A DNA stretch of 64,000 bases, taken from Rosellinia necatrix (lineage: Eukaryota > Ascomycota > Sordariomycetes > Xylariales > Xylariaceae). The stretch covers positions 682,001-746,000 of the forward strand of contig JAGYVD010000003.1 in assembly GCA_021209875.1 (NCBI GenBank). Direction: 5' to 3'. Under the pieces are notes generated by a model that was not told where the DNA came from, made no database searches, and worked only from the letters and a program-made list of their open reading frames with translations. Within the stretch, counting starts at the first letter, position 1. The number at the start of each line of letters is the position of its first letter. Both the position numbers and the translations under genes were made by a program. This document shows positions 1-12,908 of the stretch, one piece after another.

Positions 1-3000
1 TTGGGAGTGAACGCGTGGGGAGTGAGTTTTAAACTTCGAAAGTTCCACGGTTGGGAACACCATAATTCTTTAGCCGCTGCGGCAATAACTGAAACTTGGT
101 TAAGCATGCAGAAGGCATTTTAAACTATATTTTTACCGGCAGGATGGCGAAAGCTTGAATTACACGACGGTATAATTATCAACATGTAAAAAGTTGGGTC
201 ACAAGCTAGGAATCTATATCAAAACCGAAATGGCTGTTTGTTACGGTTCAAAGTTATGCCATGCGAGGATAGTCCTCTTGCCACCAGTAATTACTCAGTC
301 GCAGTCAAACAGGAGATCATACCTGCCAGATAATATCATAACACCACATTCAATTTGACCCCAGACATTGACGGTGAGGCAGTGCACCTGCAGTATTGTG
401 CACAGCCTCCCCCTCCCAATATCCCCAATCTGGCCAAAGCGCCAAGCCAACTGGCGCCATTATCACCAATATCAACGATCGGCGGTTTGACACCGACGAC
501 CTCTCTAGCGGCCGTTGTCAGGCGATCCGAGCTCCCGGTGGATCAGACACGAGAAAACGTGAAGATACCCAATAGATATATACTCAATTCAGTTCGAGGT
601 TGTAGATGAATTTTGAAGCTGGCAAGTAATTATAGCGCTCCCTGTCCAGAGGCCATATGCCCATTATACTACCCCCACAACCGATACGCATGTGATCGCG
701 GGTACTCGCACAATGCACTCGCATTAGAGTTAAGGTGTGCCAAGTGATCGGGAACAATATGGTGGGATGACGTGCCGATACTAGACATGCCAAGCTTTGG
801 AGATGATCCACAGATGTCCTTGAAATCACCTAGTGCAAACAGATTGGATGGTACAGCTCGCCCAGTTTCGGTAATGTAGGTGCCTAAATCCCTAGACGGC
901 GGGTCTCGAACTGAGTTCCGCCAAGGTGGCTCTTAGCATTGTTTCAACTGCGGTTATAGGTGCAAAATTGTTGCGGTTGCTTGGATAATCCCGATATAAT
1001 TTATTGCCTTAACCTCCTCAATACACCACGTTCAGGCATCTATGAATAATTTTGCAATGCCTCAGCCACATCACCCCTTAACCTTGTTGTAGTTTAAATG
1101 TGTATTGTAAACAGCAGCTAGAAAGAGAAGCTAGTGGTATATATTAATATCTTTTAGTTGATGATCATCCAGACAAATATGACACGAAATCTGGCGGTGC
1201 TGTGACAGAGAGTTGGCCTAAAATTGAAAAAACCGTTGGCTTTATTCAAAATATAAGCTGAATAAGTATCATGTCGCGAGTTTCCACCCGGTTTAAAGAT
1301 AATTACGTTTCGATTATACTCCCTAAACCAATGCATCACGTTCCATTGTACATCGTCGTCTTCGGGTTTTCCGTGTCAGTCTTGTAGATTCCACTTGCAG
1401 TCGATCGTAATCGTAGTTTATTTCTCTCCGTCTTGGCTGCTTGTCGAGGGGCCCTGTCCACCGCAGGCAATTCTACATGTTCCACAATTAGAGATTCAGG
1501 TCTGATTAGGCAACCATTTAACTAAATTACGGCTCTATCAGAGATTATCTAGAGTAAGCTCAATGCGGCATTTCCAATGAGAAGTTTTAGCCATTAACAT
1601 TGGACAGCTAGACATTGTATGAAGCTCTGGCATTATTCGCCGCTATTTAGAGTCTCTTTATTTAGGAAAGGAATGTGTTTGGTGATATCATTTAAGAATT
1701 TATGAATGAATATTATTGGTACTTAAAGGAGACGAGAAAACATGGAACGATCTGCGTGAGGAGCAAGGGTTTGGCTGCGGTTATTATCTTTTAATTTGTA
1801 AGGATAGCCCAACAACCCATCTAGTATGACAAATTCGTATTAATAACATATATCCATTGTATAGATGCGAAGAAAAAAAAAACGTTCTTTCAGACGGCAA
1901 CGATACCATTTTTTCGAATGGCCTGGCTACCTACCGGGATGGGGTGGATTAACCCTTATTATTTATCTTAGTGGCTTTAGAAATGGCTCGTAATACATGT
2001 ACTTCCAACTTGAAGCTTGGTTTCTTGTATTATTTCATTCGCCCCGGGGGCCAGATAAGTACCAACGAATAGTATGCTCCCCTTCTTTGAGGCAGTGCAG
2101 GCGGATGGGTTCGGCCAAACTTATCTAATGGCTCCAATTACCCGCACTAATGCATGCCGTCCCCTTTCTTTGTACACGTGCTGACTAAAGCTTGGTTGAT
2201 CGTTAGAGAGGACTTGATTTCTAGATGTCGTAATATCGCCCCGAATCCTTCAACTGGAGTTAGATTATCGGAGTAAGAGTTTAGTAGCTGAGGATACGGG
2301 TTGGTTGTACTTGTTGTGTCTTGATTCTCTTGTTGCCGAAAGTAAAGCAATACCTATGGTGTGGTTCACTGCCCTCTGGGAAGTGGTTTGCTTATTGGGA
2401 TTCGTAGTAGAATTGCCCGCGATTCTGTGGGGGAGTATTGAGAAGTTTTGTAACAAGATCTTGTACTTACCTTTATCGATAATAAGCAACTTGAAGCGTA
2501 TGTAGCGCCATTAAAAAGAAATCAATGTAGCTTCGGCATAGAGGCACGCCCTTTTCGGGTGTTCAAGATCATTGTATGTTAGAGTATAAGATGTACTCAC
2601 TCTTCATACGATCGTTCCAATATGTAAAAAATTAATTAAAATTAGACCTTGTGAATAGGGCAAAACCATCCGATCTTCTGAATACGGCAGACTGAAAATA
2701 ACATATAGCTAGTAGTCATTGCTGACGAATAGACGAATGTCGAATGTCTTGCGAAGAATGATGACAAAGCACAACACGACTAAATGTCGCCGGGTTCGGA
2801 GGCCCCGCTTTTATAACTCGGAGGCGGTGCCGAAGCTTCGGCGTTAGGGGGGGGGTAGGGACGGCAGACGCATGAGATGGCTCATGCATCGCCAACATGG
2901 CGATAGGAAACTGGTTTCGTCGCGAGATAGAACAGTAATACGACCTCTGGAAAAACGCTATTTGAAATTTTGTCTATCTATCACGTCGTATCAATACAGG

Positions 3001-3684
3001 TCGAGATTTGGGGGGGGGGGGTTCGTGCAGACGAATGCAACGTCGGCCGACCAATGAAAGAGCATCGTCCGGCGCAATCTACAAGGTCTCCTAACACCAC
3101 CAACTGATATCGAAAACAAAAAAAAGCCGTTCGACGCTATATATAAACTTTCATTCCCAAACCTGCAGTCCAACAGAGTTCACGGCTGAATACATCCTTT
3201 GAGGCATTTACGAGGACAGGATGGGACTGGCCGGCGGCCGACGGGGATCCTCCGACAGCTGTCAAGCTGACAAGGGGCAGCCACGCTCGCCTGTCGTCGG
3301 CGCCCTTCGGGTGGATGGCCCACGGTCTTACACCTACTTTGGACGAGCGGGCGTTGGGACTAACGGTATAACTCGGGACATATGCGGTGTGTGATTGATT
3401 GATCATCACGGAGGATGGGCGAGATTTGCTAGGAGCCCGAGTTGAAAAAGAAAAGAAAAAAAAAAGTCTTCTTCTTTTTCTTCTTCGTAAAGACTCCCTC
3501 GTAGTCGAGTTTCAATCCCGACTGCAAACCGCCGACCACTTACCAAGGCACGCACGGCTCTAACTTCAGTCTGGACTCTTGCACTGTGCCTATTGAGGAA
3601 AGTCAACGGGCACGTTTTCAGGAGTTGCGCGCACTCGGAATATACCGCGTCTTTGTGTGGCCCTTCCCCTTCCCCCCCCCGGCC
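1..3684. other. gene-poor region upstream of the MFS transporter
   Basis: I see no convincing gene here. Open frames are short (under about 100 codons), use alternative start codons or overlap each other, and none shows a recognisable domain. The first 2.6 kb looks AT-rich. G runs occur near 2847-2857 and 3009-3019. A TATA-like stretch (tatatata) lies near 3139-3146, and a C/T-rich tract sits just before the transporter start. These could be promoter and leader sequence of the transporter, but nothing proves this. Confidence 0.5.
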
Positions 3685-5314
3685 ATGGCAACCGCAACGT
3701 CGACGACGACGGCGGTCGAGCTCGACGACCTGCGCCTCGCCGTGTTACAGCAGCGCGAGGCGCCCAAGAGCAGCGACGGCAACGAGAAGCGGCGGATCCG
3801 GCAGCGGCCTCGACCCCGTGCTCGAGGCCTCGCGCCTGGCCGACTCGGACGTGCCCGACGGCGGCTACGGCTGGGTGGTCGTGGCCTCGTGCGCCGTGCT
3901 GTCGTGGTGGACCATCGGCACGAGCTACAGCTGGGGCGTCATCCAGGGCGCCCTCGTCGAGGAGGGCCTGTCGACGCCCGCCGTGCTGTCCTTCGTCGGC
4001 GCCCTCGGCCCCACCCTGCTCGCCGCCGTCGCCATTCTCAACTCGCGCATCATGCGCATCATCGGCGTCCGCTACACCGGCATGCTGGGCGTCTCCCTCA
4101 TCGGGCTTGCCGAGATCCTCGCCGGCTTCGCCGTCAAGAGCGTCCCCGGCCTGTTCGTCACGCAGGGCGTGTTGCTGGGGTTGGGGTTCGGGTAAGCATT
4201 TGGATCGGATCCGGTCTTTGTTTGCTTTTCGTTCTTATTACTGACCTGATGGGCAGACTATCGTTCATAGTGAGTCGATGTTGTGGAGTGGTGCCCGTGG
4301 TATAGTGGTGCCTGTGGTATAGTGGCTGGCTGACCTGTTCTCAGGTTACCTCGAGTACGCCGGCCCAATACTTCAGCAAGAAGCGTGGTTTGGCCAACGG
4401 TGTTGTCTTTGCCGGCGGCGGCTTTGGCGGCGCTACTCTCAGTTTAGCATTGGATCCGCTGATCCGGAACGCTGGCCCGGCTTGGGCCTTTCGGTTCCTT
4501 GGTCTCAGTACACTTGTTACGGGCCTGCCTGCTGCCTGGTTCTTGAAAGAGCGAACAAACGTTCGAAGAGGAGGGTTTGTTGAATGGTACGGTTTGGACG
4601 CTCCAACCTATCTATCTCCCAACCCCCAATTTGCTAACGGATCTCAAGGCGTCTATTCAAGGATCTTAGCTTCGTCTTCATCTTCATCGCGGGGGCTATA
4701 GGGACCTTTCCTCTTCTCGTGCCTCCGTTCTTTATCCCCCTCTTCGCTAACGCTATCGGCTTAAGCTCCGCCACTGGCGCGGGCCTGCTGGCTGGCTTCA
4801 ACTTCGCGTCAGCTATCGGACGGATCTTTAGCGGCATCTTGTGCGATAAGATCGGCTCTCTCAACGCCCTCTTCCTCGCACTCAGCCTAGCGGCAATTAG
4901 CATGCTCGCGGTCTGGCCGGTATCTACCACGCTCGCGCCGCTAACGGTATTTAGCGTGGTGAATGGGATGGCGAATGGAGGCTTCTTCTCTACTATGCCA
5001 ACCGTGGTAGGCAATTGTTTTGGGTCGGCTCGTGTCACAGTCGCTATGGGCATGATTGTGACTAGTTGGTCTGGTGGCTATCTCTTGGTAAGACATGATG
5101 TCACCCTAGCGTGAAGACGATGTTACTTACTACAATATCTGCATAGGGTGCTCCGATCGCAGGATACCTTCTGGATGCGTACGGCGGGCAAGAGGCGGGC
5201 TTTCAGGCGTATCGCCCCGCCATGTTCTATGCTGGCTCTCTGGCCTTGGGTGCGGCCGGTTTCGTTGAGCTCGTTCGCTTCCGTGCTAATAGAAACATTT
5301 TTGCGAGGATTTGA
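3685..5314 (+). CDS. MFS monocarboxylate transporter-like protein (MCT/SLC16 type), 5 exons, N-terminal frame disrupted
   Basis: This is a 12-helix plasma-membrane transporter of the fungal monocarboxylate/riboflavin (MCH) branch of the major facilitator superfamily. The hallmark DGGYGWVVV opens the first helix, and QYFSKKRGLANG, GGFGGATLS and a C-terminal GAPIAGYLLD complete the family pattern. I place introns at 4192-4256, 4270-4344, 4587-4648 and 5088-5146. All have GT-AG ends and rejoin the conserved sequence in frame, giving about 455 residues, the usual size. The only plausible ATG (3685) is in a different frame from DGGYGWVVV. One surplus base around 3785-3800 separates them, and exon lengths fit only if that base is ignored. 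Either there is a sequence error, a real frameshift, or an undetected first exon. Substrate cannot be read from sequence; members carry monocarboxylates, riboflavin or secondary-metabolite intermediates. Confidence 0.85.
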
Positions 5315-8191
5315 GCACATTCCCTCCTGCCGGCGGCTGGGGCGGACTGACCGCCATCTAACTTCGGGGCTCCAACACTGGCTACCTGAGCGGAAGCGAT
5401 CGCGACCCGGGGAGGATGGCCGATGGGGCCATGAGACTACCATACGCCCCGGCGAGTACACCCACGCCAGAGCTGCGAAGCCGAGTCGACATCGGTAGCC
5501 GTCGGTATGGGGAATTGGACCACAGCTAAGCGTCATTAGGAATTAGCCGGCACATCTTCGCTCAGGGACACTCGGCGGGTTTGCTGTTTTAGGGATATAT
5601 ATCAATGCAACCTGATGGATTGAGCACTCTAGCCTTCACCCGACCAGCATCTTCAGCCTTGGCGTTGTAGGCACGTTGTTGGAGTGGTCTGGGTCGCGCC
5701 CGGATCCGAAATCGCCCCTCCCGGACGCGTTAATGAGACTCCTTAGTGCCGGATTGAAAATGACTCGGCCAGCAGCCCATTCGTGTGAGGGACAGAGACC
5801 CCAAGCCTGCCGAATCCCGAGATCGAAATGCCAACAAGTCCCCAGTCGGGAAATACCCTTGCCCTCCGGCCCCTCACCGCGTCGTTGTGAGACGCGCTCT
5901 TATTCTTCGTGATATTATGGTTCGTTTGGTTTTACCTGAAGGACGATACCGGCCCTGCACGCCCATACCGCAGGCCTTTCTTGCGTCATAATGTTGCAGG
6001 GGGCCCTCATCTCATCAACAGAGGGGGGACGAAGGACCATGCCAAGCACAACCCAGTGCTATCAACTTCCTAGCGAGGCGAATGCAACATCATAGCTCGA
6101 GCCAAGAGATAGGGAACGTGCAACTGCATACCCCTAGGCGATGTAGGCCATCCGGGTAGGTGTGCGCTTGCCTCCTCCCTCAGAGTCTGGCCTAGTAGAC
6201 AGCATCGCGAAATGGGACTTTCGAAGCAAGATTGATTAGCTTCCCTGGACTCTGCTATTCAACATCCTTATTCAGTAAAGATCGTGTTCTGTGTAGACTC
6301 CTTCCGCTGGGCGAGAACGTCATGTGCGTATTATACCATCGTCTCGGTTGGGTGCCCGAAAAGATGCAGTGATACATTGGAGTATGTGACGGAGACCGTA
6401 GCTGCAGGGCAGGGCCACGTTAGTGCTATCGAAACAAGCTTTGAATAAAGTGCTCTCTTTCTTGTCAAGCGACGGAATTCTCCTACCTACCCAAGGTGGA
6501 GTAGTAGGGATGTGAGCATATTCCCACAGGCACTCTGACAGCAAATTACAGTGGGATTGGGGATGGACCTAGTACGACTAAGGACAGAAACAAAAACACC
6601 ATTCATGCGTGACACCAAACGCACCTTTCGTCAGGCCTGGGAATAGCGCCAGAGGGAGTCTGCACCCCGCAACGGTCCTACTTGTGCCCCCGGCATTCCC
6701 TCGCGGGGGCGAGGAGCGTACTAGGGCCCAATATGAAGTCCTAGCCACCTGGTCATTCCCCTCTATGATCGAATGGGGTAGTTGTAAGTTGGGAGGGCTT
6801 GGCAACTAAGTAGGCAACCTTGCCTATAGATCCCCATCTCCAGAAGTAAACAACCACAGAGACGGGAGGGTTGGGCACCTATCTAATGAACGGCTTACCT
6901 TACGTGAGTCTCAAACCTAAGCAATCTATTGCTAGCACGTGAGGCTAACGAATAGATGAACATCACACCTACCGGCACTGGCCATGTCTGGCTAGCTGGA
7001 TACCGCCCGCCCATAGCATAACACACCTCGGGAGCCGTTAGAGAGACGCTTATCTTCGTTGTCTAATCGCGTCGCAACAAATATCACCCGTGAAATACAG
7101 CATATGCATGTCATACAGGGCATATAACAGCCCAACATACGCGATGCTGCATCGGAATCCTTAGTCATCCAGGGTCCAACCCCCTGGAGAACGTACCCTA
7201 AATATAGACAGGGTCCTCAATGCTTGACTGATCATTTGGTAAGGTCCCTGCTTGGCCGGTTCACGCCGGTATTCTGTTTGGGGGATTACTTGATGAGGAA
7301 GGCGATCATCTGCACAGACACACCACGGGATGTTGGGGGACCATCGGCACCGCTGACGAGCTCGGCCAGAGGCAGAGCCAGCTCTCGTCGCGGTAGATGC
7401 GACGCCGTGATGGATTCGAGGACGCCAAGAGACAACGACACATTCCAACAGTGCGGTGCCTCTGGACGGGATAGGAAGCTACATAATACCATCAAGGTGT
7501 ATCTCGTGTATCTAGTGCGTACGTACTTGCGGGAGTACTGCGGGAGACGCACCACACGGTGAATTCCTTAGTCGACGGATCTTTCCAGGCGGATCCTTCC
7601 ACATCCCACTATCTATCGAAGTGGTTTAGTGGCCCCGAGGGCTTGGCAGAGAAGTCATTCGAAGACGCCATCGCCAATAACTGGTGGGGTCGCACGGCAG
7701 ACGATGGGGTGACCGGGGGCCTGGCCGGGGGAAGGGGGGTGTAGCCGGGGTTCTATGCATGAGTATTGGCCGATATCGAGGACTGCCGTGCAGCGAGCAA
7801 GGCTCTCCCCGAACCGGGATCGTCGATAAGCACTCTTCGCGCGGCTGTGCAGCGTCCCTGATTACCAAATGAACAGCACTAGATGGCTGCAACTCGAAGT
7901 GACATCGTCAAAGTACCTTGCCGGACAGATGGGACTCTCGTGATGGGTAAGTGTTGCGAGCTTCCTTGTCTGGAAGGTCGATGCTATGCCTCGCGGTTCT
8001 GTAGCGCTTCGCGGCTTCGTGGGGAGGGAGGGCATCGCGAGCCTGAGCTCGCCTGAGCTCGCCCCTGACGATAAATAGTCGCCGTGTTGCCGTCCGTCAG
8101 GTTGGAATTCTGGTCTTGCCAGAACAGACGCTCGGGGAGCTCCATTCCATCACCCTTTCTACTGGTCTCGCAATCTTCCAACACCATCAAT
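5315..8191. other. gene-free region between transporter and protease
   Basis: There are only short, mutually overlapping open frames with no recognisable domain. No tRNA-like cloverleaf or transposon ends were found. Composition is mixed, with moderately GC-rich patches near 5680-5900 and 7300-7760. It probably contains the transporter 3' region and the protease promoter. Confidence 0.4.
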
Positions 8192-9754
8192 ATGCGTTTT
8201 TTCCACCCTCTTGGCCCTCGCGCCCCTGGTCCTCGCGGCCCCCTCGAAGCGCGCCGCGCCCGCCCCCCTCGTCGTCCCCCCGTGACACCGGCAGAAACCT
8301 GGTCGAGGGCAAGTACATAGTCAAGCTGTACGACAATGCCGCCACAGAGTCTCTGCAGAGGACTATGACGACCACAGCCGCCGAGGCTGATCACGTCTAT
8401 GATGTCCCCGGCTTCAAGGGCTTCGCCAGCGCCCTGACCGAGGCGGAGATTGAGGAGCTCCAGAACCACCCCGACGTAAGTCCCTATAACCAACCAACAA
8501 ACCAACGCCCCTGGTCTCTCGTTTTTGCGATCGCTAACCGAGGAGCGGGACATGTAGGTCGAGTTCATTGAGCAAGACTCCATCGTGAGCATCAACGCGT
8601 TCGTCACGCAGTCGAGCTCCACCTGGGGACTGGCCCGCATCTCCCACCGTAGCCGTACCGCGACCGGCTACGTCTACGACGACACCGCCGGTGCCGGCAC
8701 GTGCTCGTACATTGTCGATACCGGCATCTACACCGCGCACGCTGTAAATACCCCCCATCACCAACCCCCCCCTGCCAACGTCTTCCCCTATAATAATAAA
8801 AACGTTATAAAATCACTCCTCCCCACTAACACAACGACCCCTCTCTCTTCCTCTCTCTTAGGAATTCGAGGGCCGCGCCACCTTCCTGGCCAACTACGCC
8901 GACAGCTCCAACACGGACGGCAACGGGCACGGCACGCACGTGGCGGGCACGGTGGGCTCGAAGAGACGTACGGGGTGGCCAAGAAGACGAGCCTGTTCGC
9001 GGTCAAGGTGCTGGACTCGTCCGGGTCGGGGACGACGTCCGGGGTGGTGGCGGGGATGAACTTCGTGACGTCGGACTCGGCGACGCGCAGCTGCCCGAGC
9101 GGGGCCGTGGCCAACATGTCGCTCGGCGGCGCCAGCTCGACGGCCATCAACAGCGCCGCGCGCGCCATGATCGCCGCCGGCGTCTTCCTCGCCGTCGCCG
9201 CCGGCAACAGCAACACCGACGCCGCCTCCACCTCCCCCGCCGGCGAGGCCCAGGTCTGCACCGTCGGCGCCACCACCTCCGCCGACGCCCGCGCCTCCTT
9301 CTCCAACTACGGCACCGTCGTCGACGTCTTCGCCCCCGGCCAGGACGTCCTCTCCACCTGGAACAACGGTGGAACCGTACGTCCCGACTCCTCAGCCCCC
9401 CCCCTTTTTCTTCCTCTCCCTCTCCCTCTTCTCCTTCCCAACCCCCTTTTCTTCCCCTTTTCTTCCCCCTTTTCTTCTTCTCCCTCCCCACATTTTATCT
9501 CATATTGAGTCTACGTTGAAAAAAAAAAAAAAAACACGCTAATATCCGCGCGCGCGCAGAACACCATCTCGGGAACCTCCATGGCCTCCCCCCACGTCGC
9601 CGGCCTCGGCGCCTACCTCCTGGCCGCCGAGGGCGCCAGGGCCCCGCAGGCCCTCTGCGCCTACATCGCCTCTATTGGCACCTCGGGCGCCCTCAGCGGC
9701 GTCCCCAGCAGCACCGTCAACAAGCTGGCCTTCAACAACAACCCCTCGGGCTAA
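8192..9754 (+). CDS. secreted subtilisin-like serine protease (proteinase K family, S8A), 4 exons, disrupted by frameshifts
   Basis: This is an extracellular alkaline protease with a signal peptide, an I9-type propeptide ([10 protein letters not shown] at the start, NHPD before intron 1) and a proteinase K-like catalytic domain. The triad is complete: Asp in IVDTGIY, His in [11 protein letters not shown], Ser in [13 protein letters not shown]. Introns are at 8476-8557, 8744-8861 and 9377-9559, all GT-AG, and the stop is at 9752. The frame changes three times. The T6 run at 8197-8202 and the C6 run just before 8282 each hold one base too many for the signal peptide to join the propeptide. Near 8963-8966, two surplus bases (or one missing) break the link between HVAGTVG and TYGVAKK. 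Splice sites and catalytic residues are otherwise intact, so this is either a very young pseudogene or an error-prone stretch of assembly. Secretion and broad peptide hydrolysis are inferred from the family. Confidence 0.8.
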
Positions 9755-10319
9755 AGCGGGCCAAGCCCCAAGCTTTCGTTAGGCGGGGGCGGAGTTCGAC
9801 GACTTAACCAAAATCCTGTCCCCCTCCCCTCCCCCTCCCCGCCAATGTACGCATGCCACACGCTCGGCCGTTTCGCCATTATTCTTAGTTAGCAACACCA
9901 AGACGTTTTAGGGAGTATCCCTGGGTTGTTAGGCTACGGGGGGGGGTTGTTTTCGGGCTGAAAGCGTTTTTTATGGGTGGTTGGTTGGTTGGTTGGTTGG
10001 TTGGTGGTGACTTATGGGAGGAAAGGGAGGGAAAGAAAGGGATCGTCTACTCCTTGGATAATATTTAAAGCCCCAAACAACAGCAGCTAATAAGTAGATA
10101 TTAACGGGAAATGACAACATAATACTTCATAACTCAAAAAGGCTTTCGGAATGTACTCTGTACTTACGTGAACTACCTAGGTAGGGGAAAGTGTATGAAC
10201 AACCGTTCGTGTGCAGTGCATAGGTCTAATTAAGTCAGATTAATATCTATCTGGTATACATTACTTAGGATTGGGCCTTCTAGGTGGCATAAGTCTTTAT
10301 CCTAGAGATGAAAACGGAT
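9755..10319. other. convergent intergenic region with GGTT repeat
   Basis: This lies between the stops of the protease (+) and the glucanase (-). It holds a C-rich tract (about 9819-9840) and a GGTT tetranucleotide array (about 9979-10006). A CCTAGGTAGG element lies near 10176-10186. I see no gene. Confidence 0.5.
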
Positions 10320-11528
10320 TTAACGCGGGCCGCCGACTGTGACTGTAAACAATACCGGGTCGCCTGCATTCACCTTCCCGGACTGGTCGTCCCCACCATC
10401 GGGCTGCACGTCGTCGTAGGCGAACGCGTACCCTTTCCCATCCAGGTTATGCTCGTGGACGAGGCGAGCATAGTGGTTCGTAGGGTCTCGGGTGTAGAAA
10501 GTGTGTGGATGGGATGGGTGGTCGTCCGTCTCCACTGCAAGGGCCAGAGTCAGTGGTCGTCATCATCCCTAATGTGAGGGTGGATGGGTTGTGGGGGAGG
10601 GGGAGGGGGCGAACTTACGCAAGGCAGACCTCGCAAAGGCGGCGGCGAGCCGGGGTATGATGGCATTGCGCGTGTGCGAGGGCCCGGTGGTGAAGGGCCC
10701 GCTGTCGCAGCCGAGGATGTCGGCCGTGGTGGGTTTGGCGAACACCTCGTCGCCGACCCGCAACAGCCCGTCGTCGCCGTCGTGCACCCCGGCGTGCAGG
10801 TACCCGGCGGCGGCTTGCGTGTTGATCTTGAGCCTGCGGCCGCCCGTCAAGTGGGCCCAGACCTCCTCCACGTACGGCTCGAAGTAGCCGTCGAAGCTGG
10901 CGCCGACGGCGTCCGCGTGCGTGGCGTTGAGGATGCGCAGGGGCCTGCTATCCTTCCAGACGACGAGCTTGTCCCAGGGCCAGCCGTCCGCCTCCGCCTG
11001 CCGGCCCAGGGCGTCGGCGAGGCGGTCCAGCCCGTCCGCGGCGAGGCCCGCGACCGTCTGGTCCGGGCCGTTCTCGGTCCGCAGGTGGATGGCGGTGGGG
11101 AGCCGCGAGACGAAGTCCACGTAGCTGATGTTCGCGTACAGCTGGGCGTCGTTGAGCGTGAACTCGCAGAAGCCGAAGTCCACCGACACGTTGGGGTCGC
11201 TCGGGTTGAGCACGCTAGGCTCGACGAGCGCCGGGCCCGGGTTGAGGAAGAACGTCAGCTTCCGGTCCCGCGACACCCAGACGCGGCCGCCGGCCATCTG
11301 CGGTATCTCCACCGTCACCGTGTGCCCCGGCGGCCCGAGCCGGATGGCACAGTCCTCGGTGAGCGGCGAGATGAGCTTGGGGGGGTCTTGGGGGAAATAG
11401 AGGCCCTTGCCGTCGGCTTTCAAAATGCACCGTTGGCCGCCATACTGGAGGGCGATGCCCGTGATATAGGCAAAGACATGGTCGGAATCGGTGTTGTTTT
11501 GCAGGGCGATCTGTAGTGAGTCTGGCAT
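10320..11528 (-). CDS. glycoside hydrolase family 64 beta-1,3-glucanase, 2 exons
   Basis: GH64 enzymes cut beta-1,3-glucan to laminaripentaose-type products on a thaumatin-like fold. I read exon 1 from the ATG at 11528 to 10619, an intron with GTAAG...TTGCAG ends (10535-10618), and exon 2 10534-10320, for 374 residues. Family landmarks seen are an N-terminal strand beginning LQIALQNNT, LPTAIHLRTENG, GCDSGPF followed by AAAFARS, and the C-terminal TNHYARLVHEH...YAFAYDDV block. The protein starts almost directly with the first core strand and has no obvious signal peptide. That suggests a cytosolic form, non-classical export, or a missed upstream exon. Codons are strongly GC-rich, which creates a long antisense frame that I discount. 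Neighbours do not form an operon-like unit. Confidence 0.88.
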
Positions 11529-12908
11529 CTTGTTGGTCTGATTTCATGTGTAGGCTGTCTGTTTGGATTATAGGGTATGCTGCTATCGTCTGAGGAGAGA
11601 GAGTTTATGCTACCTAGAAAAGGATGAATATTTGGGATACAATCTATGTTCAGGGTGCCGGTGAGTATGGATGGATAGGATAGGATACGAGAAAAGAATG
11701 CTGTGTCCAGGAGAATTGCAGGTCGTCTTGTTTTAGTAGAATTCCAAGTCTGCTGTTGTGAGGTCCAACCTTCCTTGCAAGATCCAACACTTGAGCTGAT
11801 GACGTCTCTACACCTACAAAGGCAGTGCTTACCGATTATTTTCCTACCTCATAGGCAAGTGGGCAAGGGGCCATGAGGAAGCCACCGACCATATTTATGA
11901 TTTCAACTAGAAAACGGAGCAAGCGTGTTCTTGTGTCAGAAAGAATAGCCGCGGGAAAGTAGATAGTTATAGACAAGTCCGTCATAATGCTACCTCAGGA
12001 CCTACCAGTAAGAGGTAGGCAGATAGGTAGGCACGCTTTCTGTTTCGGGATTCAAGGCATCAAATAGTGACACAACTGGTTTGCTCATAGCTGCTCCTCC
12101 TTGTAAACATCACCCTTTGACGAGCGTTCCTACTTTGAGGGTGCTTCGCTCCAGGTGTGAATATTTTGGGACGATGCTGTTGTGTTGTTATGCTGCTGTG
12201 TTATCAACGTATATGATATGAGAAAATAGAGATGAACTTCTGATGTATAGAGATTTATTAATAAACAGGGATGCTACCTAGGAGGGTGTTGTGCCTATTC
12301 GTAGCTCTGTGGCACCACCAACCCACCTCGTTGGGTACCTACAGAGGCACGTCACAGTGAACCGGTCCCTGTGCATATCCAAAAAGGTACCTACCTACGT
12401 GGGCCCCTGCTCTCTGGAACTCTCCCGTGTGGGAAAGCCCCAGTCTCGGCAGGACAGGGTCTACTTAGACTAACTTACGTAGGTAATCTAGTGGAGTGTA
12501 CACTAATAAAAGTGAGTTTAGCTCCCCCAACGCCCGTATCTCTGCAAGCCGTTCGGCCACTCGTGCTAGCGCAGCTTTCCCCGGTCGAAACCGATCGCAT
12601 GTTTTATTAATAAAGATGTGGACTCATCTACTCCGTCGTTCGAGACTCTCAAACGCGCCACGTCCCTATCCTCGTCGCCCGCCAATCATGTCCGCTTCGC
12701 GATGATTCTGCCGCTTCCTTACCATCCTCAATTGCTCAATCCCATCCACCTTCTTTAAAAACTAACCTCTTGCCGACAATCGGCTATCGTGCTCTCCAGC
12801 CTAACGCAGTTCAGAAATTGCGTTCGCTATTAGTTATTTCCACCCATATTTTTAATATTTTTTTTTCCTTTTTTCCCGAGGCTTCTCTCTTATTCACTCT
12901 CTGGCGAA
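11529..12908. other. divergent promoter region between GH64 gene and ERV2
   Basis: I found no gene. The stretch holds several TAGG/CCTA clusters (near 12008-12036, 12274-12284, 12383-12397 and 12470-12485) and a T-rich tract at 12849-12876 shortly before the ERV2 start, typical of fungal core promoters. It probably carries promoters for both flanking genes. Confidence 0.45.

Noticed and set aside
1..3500. Possible transposon relics in the AT-rich left end
   Set aside because: I saw no terminal repeats, target duplications or transposase motifs.
10584..11516. 310-codon + strand frame opposite the GH64 gene
   Set aside because: Mirror frame of a GC-rich gene, no recognisable motif, whereas the - strand shows GH64 landmarks and a valid intron.
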